Origin: Pseudolabrys sp963742345
GTDB lineage: Bacteria; Pseudomonadota; Alphaproteobacteria; Rhizobiales; Xanthobacteraceae
Assembly: GCA_963742345.1 (NCBI GenBank)
Contig: CAVULO010000012.1
Span: forward strand, 194,114 to 258,113
DNA length: 64,000 nucleotides
Direction of reading: 5' to 3'
Shown here: piece by piece, positions 21,935-30,486 of the stretch
How the letters are laid out: the number at the start of each line of letters is the position of its first letter
Position numbering within the stretch: position 1 is the stretch's first letter
Notes under the pieces: model-generated
The model's input: only the letters and a program-made list of their open reading frames with translations
The model's database searches: none
What the model was told of the DNA's origin: nothing
Position numbers and translations under genes: made by a program

Positions 21935-23160
21935 GGCTTTCGCTCGTCGGCGATCAGCTTGCCGTCATTCGGTAGCGAACCTGGCGCAACCAACTTCACG
22001 ATACCCTTGAGCTTGGTAGTTGACTGCAATGTTGCGGCGACCGCCGTTTCGAGCGCGGCGTTGGGCGGCGCATACTCCGCCAGCAACGTCATTGTGTCCT
22101 GCTCAGCTGCCCGGTCGACCACGAGGCGAAGACGTTTGAGCTCGGGATGACGTGCAGCTATCTCGGCGATCTGCCTGGGGTGCACAAACATGCCCTTCAC
22201 CTTCGCCGTCTGATCGGCGCGGCCCATCCAGCCTTTGATGCGCATATTGGTGCGCCCGCACGGAGAGACACCCGGCATCAGCGCGGAAAGATCGCCGGTA
22301 CCAAGACGAATCATCGGATAATCCAGGTTGAATGAGGTAACGACGACTTCTCCCACCTCACCATCAGGCACAGGGTCGCCGGTGCCAGGCCGGACGATCT
22401 CAACGATCACGGTCTCATTGACAATCATGCCTTCGCGGGCCTCGCTTTCATAAGCGATGACGCCCAGTTCGGCGGTCGCATAAGATTGCAATACAGCGAC
22501 ACCGCGGTGGCCAAGTTCCTCGCGCAGCGAAGCCGGCAGCGCCGCACCCGACACAAGGCCGCGCTTGATCGACGATGCGTCTTTACCGGCCTTCTCGGCC
22601 GTATCCAGGAGGATTTTCAGAAAATCCGGTGTACCGACGTAACCGGTCGGCCTGTAATGCGCGATCGCCTCAAGTTGTTGCTCGGTATTGCCGACACCGC
22701 CTGGAATGACCGCGCAATCGAGTTTACGCGCGCCCGATTCAAGAATGAACCCGCCAGGTGTGAGGTGGTAGGCGAAGGAATTGTGCACGATATCGCCAGC
22801 GCGGAATCCAGCAGCATAGAGAGCGCGGGCCGCCCCCCACCAGTCGTCGCCCTCGCCTTCCGGTTCGAATATCGGTCCCGGTGACATCAGCAGCCGCCGC
22901 GCTTTGCCCGGCGCAGTGACGTTGAGGCCCCCGAATGGTGGATTTTCCTTTTGCAACGCCGATATGTCCGATTTGTGCAATACGGGAAGCTTTGCCAACG
23001 CAGCCCGAGACTTGACTGCAGTTGGATTTACACCGGACAAATATTTAGCCCAACCCGGCGCTGTCATAGCGTCGGCAATGATGGCGCCCAGGCGCGCAAA
23101 CTGCTCGCGCTCGCGCACGGCCGGATCGCGGATTTCCAGGGCGTCGTAATGTTCAGGCAT
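21931..23160 (-). CDS. AMP-dependent acyl-CoA ligase, phenylacetate-CoA ligase-like
   Basis: A 409-residue member of the adenylate-forming PaaK group. In place of the classic P-loop, GGVGNTEQQLEAI and TPDFLKILL precede the adenine-binding AVLQSYATAELGVIAYES; then YPMIRLGTGDLS and the hinge GMFVHPRQIAEI. These are typical of PaaK-like enzymes that convert an aryl or acyl carboxylate to its CoA thioester. It follows the livF gene by 3 bases on the same strand, in a run with an importer, a second acyl-CoA ligase and an indolepyruvate oxidoreductase, so an imported carboxylate is a plausible substrate. Exact substrate not visible. Confidence 0.85.
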   Translation of the reverse strand: MPEHYDALEIRDPAVREREQFARLGAIIADAMTAPGWAKYLSGVNPTAVKSRAALAKLPVLHKSDISALQKENPPFGGLNVTAPGKARRLLMSPGPIFEPEGEGDDWWGAARALYAAGFRAGDIVHNSFAYHLTPGGFILESGARKLDCAVIPGGVGNTEQQLEAIAHYRPTGYVGTPDFLKILLDTAEKAGKDASSIKRGLVSGAALPASLREELGHRGVAVLQSYATAELGVIAYESEAREGMIVNETVIVEIVRPGTGDPVPDGEVGEVVVTSFNLDYPMIRLGTGDLSALMPGVSPCGRTNMRIKGWMGRADQTAKVKGMFVHPRQIAEIAARHPELKRLRLVVDRAAEQDTMTLLAEYAPPNAALETAVAATLQSTTKLKGIVKLVAPGSLPNDGKLIADERKP

Positions 23161-23163
23161 GGC

Positions 23164-24009
23164 TTACGCCAGCCACCTCTTGCGCCGGCGATAGTGTTTA
23201 CCGTCGCGGAACGATTTGCGCCGGCCTTCGGAAATCCCAAGGTAGAATTCCTTGACGTCCTCGTTCTCGGCAAGCGCTTTGGCTTCGCCATCCATCACCA
23301 CGCGGCCGTTTTCAAGGATGTAGCCATAACGCGCAAAACGCAGAGCCATATGAGTGTTTTGCTCTGCCAGAAGGAACGAGACACCTTCCTTGTCGTTGAG
23401 GTTCTTCACGATTATAAAAATTTCCTCAACAATCTGCGGCGCAAGACCCATCGACGGCTCATCGAGCAGTATCATCTTTGGCCGCGACATCAGCGCGCGG
23501 CCAATCGCGCACATTTGTTGCTCGCCGCCTGAGGTGTAGCCGGCAAGCGAGTCCTTTCGTTCCCTGAGCTTCGGGAAATAGGTATATACGAGATCAAGAT
23601 CGCGCTTGATCAGTGCCTTGCCGTCACGCCGCGTGAAGGCGCCCGTAAGCAAATTCTCCTCGATGCTCAGATGGGCGAAGCACTGGCGGCCCTCCATGAC
23701 TTGAATGCAGCCGCGCCGCACCAACTCATTGGGCGAGAGATCCTGCACTTCGGCGCCGTCAAACACGATTGAGCCCTTGGTGACATCGCCACGTTCGGCG
23801 CGGAGCAAATTGGAAATGGCCTTCAATGTGGTCGTCTTGCCGGCGCCATTAGCGCCGAGTAATGCGACGATTCCGCCCCTCGGCACGTCGAGCGAGACGC
23901 CCTTGAGCACCAAAATAACGTGGTCGTATATAACTTCGATATTGTTGACCGAAAGAATCTTCTCCGCCGTGACGGAAGCCGTGGTTTCGGTCTGCGTTGC
24001 CGCCGACAT
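23164..24009 (-). CDS. livF: Branched-chain amino acid-type ABC transporter, ATPase LivF
   Basis: A 281-residue ATPase of a HAAT-family importer. Walker A GANGAGKT at residues 52-59, Q-loop region, signature TSGGEQQM, Walker B MILLDEPSMGLAP and the switch AEQNTHMAL are complete. An arginine/lysine-rich C-terminal tail extends past the family's usual end by some 25 residues (RRKSFRDGKHYRRRKRW), a feature of this transporter subgroup. It lies between the binding-protein gene (hairpin in the 63-base gap) and the ligase gene. Substrate unknown; the flanking acyl-CoA ligases suggest carboxylates. Confidence 0.93.
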   Translation of the reverse strand: MSAATQTETTASVTAEKILSVNNIEVIYDHVILVLKGVSLDVPRGGIVALLGANGAGKTTTLKAISNLLRAERGDVTKGSIVFDGAEVQDLSPNELVRRGCIQVMEGRQCFAHLSIEENLLTGAFTRRDGKALIKRDLDLVYTYFPKLRERKDSLAGYTSGGEQQMCAIGRALMSRPKMILLDEPSMGLAPQIVEEIFIIVKNLNDKEGVSFLLAEQNTHMALRFARYGYILENGRVVMDGEAKALAENEDVKEFYLGISEGRRKSFRDGKHYRRRKRWLA

Positions 24010-24026
24010 CGTCGCTCCACGAATGA

Positions 24027-24059
24027 CCCTCTCCCCGCCGCCTCACGGCGAGGAGAGGG
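24027..24059. repeat. Intergenic GC-rich palindrome between binding protein and livF
   Basis: CCCTCTCC (24027-24034) and GGAGAGGG (24052-24059) enclose a smaller CCG/CGG stem. Palindromes of this shape are frequent between genes of Bradyrhizobium relatives. Lying just after the abundant binding-protein gene, it could protect that mRNA or reduce read-through. No T-run follows on either strand. Confidence 0.5.
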
Positions 24060-24072
24060 ATTCTTCAAGTAC

Positions 24073-25405
24073 CTACGATGACTTGTCGCAAGGTTCTGTG
24101 CGTTTCGGCCAGCCGGCATTGGCGGACGAATAGTCCTTGGCCGCTGACTCGATCAGCGGACGGACTTTGGTCTTGAGGGGCGCGATCCAATCCGACCCTT
24201 GCGTCCATTTGGTGCCGTCCCACTTGGCCATATAGGCGGAGTTGTGGCCGTTGTGATCTTCGCATGCAACCTTCATCGGCGCGGCAAAACCATCGGCGCC
24301 GATTTCCTTTAGCCTGGCTTCGGTGATGTTCAAGGTTTCCAGACCGCGGCGCATATCTTCGCCGGTGATCATCTTCTTACCGGTAATTTTCTGCGCGTTG
24401 CGAATCGCTTCTGCGATGATGATTGAGTTGAGCACGCCGCGATTATAAAAATTTTCGCCAACCTTGTCCTTTGGCGTCTGTGTCTTGCCTTTATCCACGA
24501 TGTACTTCTGGATGTCCTTTATGACGGGGAAGTTGGTCCCTACCTGATTGAAGTCGAGCGATAGATAGCCCTTGGCCGCATCACCGGCGGGACGTGCGTC
24601 GTCATCGCTTCCGGCCCACCAGTTACCAATGAGGTGATCCATCGGGTAATTGTTTTTAGCCGCTTCCTTGACTGCGGTTGGATTCATCGTGCCGAAGCCC
24701 TGGATATAGATCCACTCTGGACGATCGCGGCGGATGTTGAGCCATTGCGACGACTGGTTCTGCATCTCGGCCGCAGGTACCGGGTAGAGCTTGAGCTCGA
24801 AACCATAATCCTTGGCGAGCGCTTCAAGCAGCGGGATCGGCTCTTTGCCGTAAGGCGCGTCGAGATAGATCAGGCCTATCTTCTTGCCCTTTAGCTTGTC
24901 GAGACCGCCTTCCTTGCTTCCGATATAGCGGATGAACATAGAGGCGCCGTCCCAGTAGGTCGCGGGCGGATTGAAGATCCACGGAAACGTTGTGCCGTCC
25001 GCCGAAGCCGAGAGGCCGTAGGCCATCGACAGGATCGGGATCTTGTCCACCGCTGCCTTCGGGATGATTTGCAGCGTGATGCCGGTTGAATATGGATTGA
25101 TCACGACCGGATTCTTCGGATTTCACCTGCTCATAGCACTCGACACCCTTCTTGGTGTCGTAACCGGTCTCGCATTCTTCGACGACAATCTTCACGCCGC
25201 CGATGCCGCCGTCACGTTCATTGAGCATGTTGAGATAGTCGGCCATGCCGTTCATGATCGGCGCGCCTGAAACTGCAAACGGACCGGTGCGGTACGACAA
25301 CAATGGAACGAAGATGCCGTCGGCGGCACTCGCCGTGACCGGCGCAAACGACAAGCCGGCAACTACGGCAAAGGCCGCTCCGAGTAGACGATGATACAAT
25401 TGCAT
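24073..25405 (-). CDS. ABC transporter periplasmic substrate-binding protein (frameshifted)
   Basis: Periplasmic ligand-binding protein (LivJ-like, Peripla_BP_6) of the adjacent Liv importer. The start at 25405 gives a signal peptide (MQLYHRLLGAAFAVVAGLSF, cleavage near ASA-ADG). The N-terminal lobe reads through VKIVVEECETGYDTKKGVECYEQ; near 25,115 one extra base moves the frame, after which NPYSTGITLQIIPKA continues without a break to the stop at 24073. Removing one base in the stretch CCGAAGAATCC restores about 443 residues. A sequencing or assembly error is likely. It is in the middle of the liv operon and should recruit the substrate. Confidence 0.88.
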
Positions 25406-25523
25406 TTGTCTTCCTCCCTTTCGATTCTTAGGCGGCATTGCCACCTGTCATCTCACGGCCAGTAGCGCAGGCGCTGCGGACCGCCCCCGTTCTGGCCGGG
25501 GCGTTGGTTGAGATTGTGCCTTG

Positions 25524-26600
25524 TTAATAGGGGAAAGGCCACACCCTCAATTTCTGCTTGCCAATCTGCCACAACCGCGCGAGGCCAGCCGGCTCCGCAA
25601 TCAGAAACAGCACGATCAGCGCACCAATGATCATGTATTGAATGTGCTCAACCGTCGCAGGGTGAACCGGGATGCCGAGCTTCGGCGGAAAATAGCGAAG
25701 CGCGATTGGCAGTATGAAAATCATTGCGGCGCCAAAAAACGAGCCGGTCAGGCTGCCGAGCCCACCGATGATGACCATGAAAAGAATAAAAAAGCTCAGA
25801 TTGACGTCGAACACTGCGGGCTCGGCACCGCCATACCAGAGGAAAACCAGAAGCGCACCGGCGACGCCGCAGTAGAACGAGGACGTCGCGAATGCCAGAA
25901 GTTTGGTTTGCAGAAGGCGTATTCCGACGAGGTCGGCGGCGAGATCCATATCCCGCACCGCCATCCACATCCGTCCGATCCGGCCATGCACGAGGTTCGA
26001 TGCCATCCAAGTCATCACGACGACGAAGCAGAGCACGACAAAGTAGCGCGTTGTGTCCGTCGCGGTCGCACCGGTGATCGGTACACCGAACAATGTGCGG
26101 GTCGGCACCTCAATTGCGCCGGACGCATTGTAGTTATAAAACCAGGGCTGCCGGATGAAGCACCACGACAAGAAGAATTGCGCGGCGAGCGTTGCTACCG
26201 CCAGATAAAATCCCTTGATCCGCAGCGAAGGCAACCCGAACAGAACCCCGACCGCCGCCGAAAAAAAACCTGACGCAACGATCCAAATCAGAATGTTCAC
26301 CCCAGGGAAGTAGGAGGTGAGCTTGTAGCAGGCATAGGCGCCAACGCCCATGAACGCGCCCGTCCCAAGCGACAAGAGCCCGGTATAACCGGTAAGCAGA
26401 TTGAGCCCGATGGCGGCGAGCGAAAAAATCAGGAAGGGGATCATGACCGCCTGAATCAGAAACGAACCACCAAACCAGGGAATGATAACCGCCGCGATAA
26501 ACAGGATGACAGCCAAACCGATCCGATCCTGCAGTATCGGAAATACGGCTAGGTCGGCCGCGTAGTTCGTCTTGAATTGGCCGGCCTCGCGATAAAACAT
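25524..26600 (-). CDS. livM: Liv-type ABC transporter permease LivM
   Basis: A 358-residue inner-membrane permease with about ten hydrophobic helices and the family core LNLLTGYTGLLSLGTGAFMGVGAYA, IKGFYLAVATLAAQ and FFILFMVIIGGLGSLTGSFFGA (EAA-like loop). The frame is open upstream to 26912, but the ATG at 26600 is used because the residues before it are arginine-rich and lie over livH. It is 3 bases downstream of livH. The region between its stop and the binding protein (25406-25523) carries a weak GC hairpin but no gene. Confidence 0.93.
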   Translation of the reverse strand: MFYREAGQFKTNYAADLAVFPILQDRIGLAVILFIAAVIIPWFGGSFLIQAVMIPFLIFSLAAIGLNLLTGYTGLLSLGTGAFMGVGAYACYKLTSYFPGVNILIWIVASGFFSAAVGVLFGLPSLRIKGFYLAVATLAAQFFLSWCFIRQPWFYNYNASGAIEVPTRTLFGVPITGATATDTTRYFVVLCFVVVMTWMASNLVHGRIGRMWMAVRDMDLAADLVGIRLLQTKLLAFATSSFYCGVAGALLVFLWYGGAEPAVFDVNLSFFILFMVIIGGLGSLTGSFFGAAMIFILPIALRYFPPKLGIPVHPATVEHIQYMIIGALIVLFLIAEPAGLARLWQIGKQKLRVWPFPY

Positions 26601-26602
26601 GA

Positions 26603-27559
26603 TCAGATCCGCTCGATAATCCGTTCGCCGAACAAGCCTTGTGGACGAAACAGAAGAAAGATGAGGGCAATCACGTAAGCGAGCCAGGATTCGATGCCAC
26701 TTCCCAAGAGTGGACCCCAATAGAACTCGCCCAGTTTTTCGCCGATGCCGATAATCAGTCCTCCAACAATAGCGCCCGGAATCGAGGTGAGGCCTCCGAG
26801 AATGAGCACTGGCAGCGCCTTGAGCGCGATAACTTCGAGCGCAAACGAAACGTCCGAGCGCGCGCCCCACATAATCCCGGTGGTGAGTGCTACAAGGCCC
26901 GCGGCGAACCACACGATGACCCAGATTTGCTCGAGCGAGATACCGACCGAGAGCGCCGCGCGGTGACTATCGGCGACCGCACGCAACGCGCGGCCAATAC
27001 GCGTTCGCTGGAAGAAAATAGCAAGCGTCGCTACCATAATCGACGCGATGATGGCCGCCGCGATATCAATTTTCTGAAGCGAAACGAAACCGCCCGCCAT
27101 CTTGACGTCAATTGCGCCACGCGGAAGCAGAAGCTGGTCGGCAATCATGACTTTCGTCTCACCACCAAAGATAAGCTCGCCGAATCCGATCAGGAAATAC
27201 GTCAGGCCGAACGTCGCCATGAACAAAATAATATCGGGCTGATTGACCAGCGGTCTGAGGATCAAACGCTCGACCGCGAAGGCGAGGCCCAGCATCACCC
27301 CGATCGTCAGCGCCAACGCCAAATAGGCGGGAACGCCGTGTTCGTGCAATCCGACCAATGTAAGCGCGGCAAACACAACCATGATGCCTTGCGCAAAATT
27401 GAACACGCCCGAGGCCTTGAAGATCAGAACGAAACCAAGCGCGATCAGCGAGTAGAGGACGCCGGCGACGAGGCCCTCCCACAGGGTCTGTACGAGCAGG
27501 TCGGGCGCCGCACCCATCTGTACAAAAGGATCGACGAAGATTTTGTAGAGGATGTCCAT
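26603..27559 (-). CDS. livH: Liv-type ABC transporter permease LivH
   Basis: A 318-residue inner-membrane permease partner of LivM. Predicted helices begin with LVAGVLYSLIALGFVLIFKASGVFNFAQG, a diagnostic LivH opening; the cytoplasmic coupling loop is GLTSIPGAIVGGLIIGIGE. Full length with no defects. It follows livG by 6 bases and precedes livM by 3, so these form one translational block. Confidence 0.94.
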   Translation of the reverse strand: MDILYKIFVDPFVQMGAAPDLLVQTLWEGLVAGVLYSLIALGFVLIFKASGVFNFAQGIMVVFAALTLVGLHEHGVPAYLALALTIGVMLGLAFAVERLILRPLVNQPDIILFMATFGLTYFLIGFGELIFGGETKVMIADQLLLPRGAIDVKMAGGFVSLQKIDIAAAIIASIMVATLAIFFQRTRIGRALRAVADSHRAALSVGISLEQIWVIVWFAAGLVALTTGIMWGARSDVSFALEVIALKALPVLILGGLTSIPGAIVGGLIIGIGEKLGEFYWGPLLGSGIESWLAYVIALIFLLFRPQGLFGERIIERI

Positions 27560-27565
27560 GCGTCC

Positions 27566-28366
27566 TCAGTGCGCCACGCCGAGATAGGCATCGATTACCG
27601 CCTGATTGCGTTTGACTTCGTCGGGGCTTCCATCGGCGATCTTGATGCCATGATCGAGCACGACCACGCGGTCTGACAGGTCCATAACAACACCCATGTC
27701 GTGCTCAATCAGCGCGATCGTGGTGCCATAGTAGTCGTTCACATCGAGTACAAAGCGCGACATGTCCTCTTTTTCTTCGAGATTCATTCCGGCCATCGGC
27801 TCGTCGAGCAAAAGCAGTTCGGGTTCCATGGCGAGCGCGCGGCCGAGCTCCACCCGTTTTTGAAGACCGTAAGGGAGCCGGCCCACCGGCACGCGGCGGA
27901 TTTCCTGAATCTTGAGAAAATCGATGATCTCCTCGACGCGGTGGCGATGCTCAACTTCCTCGCGCATGGCCGGGCCGTAGCGCAGAAGTTGCCAGAAGAA
28001 ACTCGTGTGCATTTTCAGCGTGCGGCCGGCCATGATGTTGTCGAGGGCGGTCATGCCACGAAACAGCGCTACGTTCTGGAAGGTGCGCGCGATGCCGCCA
28101 TAAGCCGCCTCATGTGGCCGCATGTTGGTGCGCGTCTCGCCCTTGAATGTTATGCGTCCCTGCTGTGGTCGATAGAAGCCGTTGATGACGTTGAGCATCG
28201 ATGTCTTACCGGCACCGTTCGGCCCGATAATTGCCCGTATTTCTCCTTTGCGGATGTCGAAGGAAACGTCGGTTACCGCCTTCACCCCGCCGAAGGACAG
28301 CGACACGTTCTCCACCGACAAAAGCACATCGCCAACCGCAGCTTCGGGGCCGCCCGTTGCTCTCAT
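27566..28366 (-). CDS. livG: Liv-type ABC transporter, ATPase LivG
   Basis: A 266-residue ATPase paired with LivF. Walker A GPNGAGKT at residues 48-55; the signature is LPYGLQKRVE, the degenerate form normal for LivG; Walker B ELLLLDEPMAGMN; switch His in ALIEHDM. Its ATG overlaps the stop codon of the acyl-CoA ligase (ATGA), which couples activation and uptake genes in expression. Confidence 0.94.
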   Translation of the reverse strand: MRATGGPEAAVGDVLLSVENVSLSFGGVKAVTDVSFDIRKGEIRAIIGPNGAGKTSMLNVINGFYRPQQGRITFKGETRTNMRPHEAAYGGIARTFQNVALFRGMTALDNIMAGRTLKMHTSFFWQLLRYGPAMREEVEHRHRVEEIIDFLKIQEIRRVPVGRLPYGLQKRVELGRALAMEPELLLLDEPMAGMNLEEKEDMSRFVLDVNDYYGTTIALIEHDMGVVMDLSDRVVVLDHGIKIADGSPDEVKRNQAVIDAYLGVAH

Positions 28367-30333
28367 GCCGCTTTCCCCATGACGGGAACGGGCTCGCTCT
28401 TCATATCGCGGATTTTGACGCGGGCGCTAATCGTGCCCTTGCGGCCATCCTCAAAGGTAACTTCGGTCGAAATATCGGCCTCCTTCGAGCCGTCATAAAG
28501 CGCCTTGATCAGCGGGGCATATCGCTCGGCGATGAAACCGCGACGGACTTTTTGCGTGCGGGTGAGTTCGCCGTCATCGGCATCGAGTTCTTTGTGCAAA
28601 ATCAGGAACCGTTTGATTTGCGCACCCGCCATCACTTTGTCCTCGGCGAGCGAGCGGTTCACCTCCGCAACATGTTTCTCGAGCATGTCGTAAACGAGCG
28701 GATGCCCGGCAAGCTCCTGATACGAGCCGTAGACAACATTGTTACGCTCGGCCCAGCTTCCGACCGCGGTGAGATCGATATTGAGCATGACCGTGGCAAA
28801 ATCGCGCTTGTCGCCGAGCGCCACCACCTCGCGGATATTGGGATAGAACTTGAGTTTGTTCTCAATATACTTCGGCGGAAACATCGTTCCGTTGTTAAGT
28901 TTGCCAACATCCTTTGTGCGGTCGATGATTTTCAGGTGGCCGGTCTTCTCATCAAAGAAGCCGGCGTCACCGGTCTTTACATAACCGTCCGGCGTCATAA
29001 CTTCGGCGGTCTTGGCATCGTCCTTGAAATAGCCGGAGAACATACCCGGCGACTTGAACTGGACCTCGCCATCCTCGGAAATGCGAAGATCGACGTTGGG
29101 GCAAGCAGGCCCGACTGTATCGGAATAAATCTCGCCGTCAGGCTGTGCGGTAACGTAAAGGAAGGCTTCGGTTTGCCCATAAAGCTGTTTCAGATTCAAA
29201 CCGATCGAGCGGTAAAAACTGAATAGATCCGGCCCGACCGCCTCGCCCGCGGTGTAGGCAACGCGCACCCGCGAGAAGCCGAGCACGTTTTTGAGAGGTC
29301 CATAGACAAGAACATTGCCAATCGCATAGAGCAGCCGGCCGACGAGGGGCACCGGCTGACGGTTAAGGATGCGCTCGCCGTAGCGACGCGCCACGCCAAT
29401 GAAATAGTGAAACAGCTTGCGCTTGATAAAGCCGGCATCTTCCATGCGGATCATCACACGAGTGAGCAGTAACTCGAGCGTGCGTGGCGGTGCGAAATAA
29501 AAGCTTGGCCCGATCTCACGCAGATCGGTCATGGCGGTGTCCGGGCTTTCCGGACAGGCGGTACAAAATCCGGAGACCATGCCTTGCGCGTAATTGAGGT
29601 AGTGGTCGCCGACCCAGGCGAGTGGCAAATAAGCGAGCGCCACGTCGTTTTCGGTCAGCTTATCGAAGGCCACTGTATCGGCTGCGGCATTGATCGAACG
29701 TTCGTTGGTAAGGACCACGCCCTTGGATGTGCCAGTGGTGCCGGACGTATAAAGAATGATGGACGGATCAGAGCCTTTGCCGGCTGCAATCTCCTTATCG
29801 AGCCAATCGGCTACCGTGGTATCCGCGAGCGCCTTGCGTCCTTCGTCGATGACATCGTCCATCGAGCGCAGCCGGCTGTGGTCGTAGTCGCGGAGCCCTC
29901 GCTTCTCGTCGTAAAACATCAGCTCAAGTTTGGGGACGCGTTGTACAACCGACCAAATCTTGTCGACCTGCTCCTGGTCCTCGACTGCGGCAAAGCGCAC
30001 GTCGGCATGGGCGAGCACATAGGCGAGTTCGTCAGCCACCGCATCGGCATAGACCGGAACGGGAATTGCGCCCACCATCTGTGCCGCCATCACAGACCAA
30101 TAAAGCTTCGGCCGGTTGCCACCGACGATGGCAATGGTTTCGCCTCGCTTGAGCCCCAAACGGTGCAGGCCCACGGCATAGGGGCGCACGATTTCGAGTA
30201 CCTGACTCCAGGTCCAGGTCTGCCAAATACCGAGGTCCTTATGCCTCATGGCCGGCCGCGACCCATACAAATGGGCGTTGCGAACCAGCAGCTTCGGAAA
30301 TGTCTCGGCCAGCCCGACGACGTTCGGCGCCAC
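28363..30333 (-). CDS. Long-chain acyl-CoA ligase (FadD/FAA1-type AMP-binding enzyme)
   Basis: ATP-dependent acyl-CoA ligase of about 656 residues. The AMP-binding P-loop reads ILYTSGTTGTSKG; the adenine motif is KQLYGQTEAFLY, followed by KTGDAGFFDEKTGHLKIIDRTKD; the C-terminal lysine region lies in DDGELTRTQKVRRGFI. This matches the eukaryote-like FAA1/bubblegum clade common in Rhizobiales. The frame is open to 30444; I prefer the GTG at 30333 because GGAGG lies 8 bases before it and similarity begins there (APNVVGLAETFP). Coupled to livG by an ATGA overlap. It probably activates the carboxylate brought in by the Liv system. Confidence 0.88.
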   Translation of the reverse strand: MAPNVVGLAETFPKLLVRNAHLYGSRPAMRHKDLGIWQTWTWSQVLEIVRPYAVGLHRLGLKRGETIAIVGGNRPKLYWSVMAAQMVGAIPVPVYADAVADELAYVLAHADVRFAAVEDQEQVDKIWSVVQRVPKLELMFYDEKRGLRDYDHSRLRSMDDVIDEGRKALADTTVADWLDKEIAAGKGSDPSIILYTSGTTGTSKGVVLTNERSINAAADTVAFDKLTENDVALAYLPLAWVGDHYLNYAQGMVSGFCTACPESPDTAMTDLREIGPSFYFAPPRTLELLLTRVMIRMEDAGFIKRKLFHYFIGVARRYGERILNRQPVPLVGRLLYAIGNVLVYGPLKNVLGFSRVRVAYTAGEAVGPDLFSFYRSIGLNLKQLYGQTEAFLYVTAQPDGEIYSDTVGPACPNVDLRISEDGEVQFKSPGMFSGYFKDDAKTAEVMTPDGYVKTGDAGFFDEKTGHLKIIDRTKDVGKLNNGTMFPPKYIENKLKFYPNIREVVALGDKRDFATVMLNIDLTAVGSWAERNNVVYGSYQELAGHPLVYDMLEKHVAEVNRSLAEDKVMAGAQIKRFLILHKELDADDGELTRTQKVRRGFIAERYAPLIKALYDGSKEADISTEVTFEDGRKGTISARVKIRDMKSEPVPVMGKAA

Positions 30334-30486
30334 AGCCCATTCCTCCCGTGCGGCCACGCTTACAGGCGCGGCTCTCAACCCCTCGCCGTCTCTTGTGGAC
30401 GATCTTGTTGTCTCGATATGAAAACACCGCCAGAAGGCGGTCAAGTATCAGATCGGATGTAAATTGGTTGCAAAAGGGCGGTTAAG

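Noticed and set aside
25482..25503. GC hairpin CGCCCC/GGGGCG between livM and the binding-protein gene as a terminator
   Set aside because: No T-run on either side and it lies within an operon; too weak to list as a terminator.
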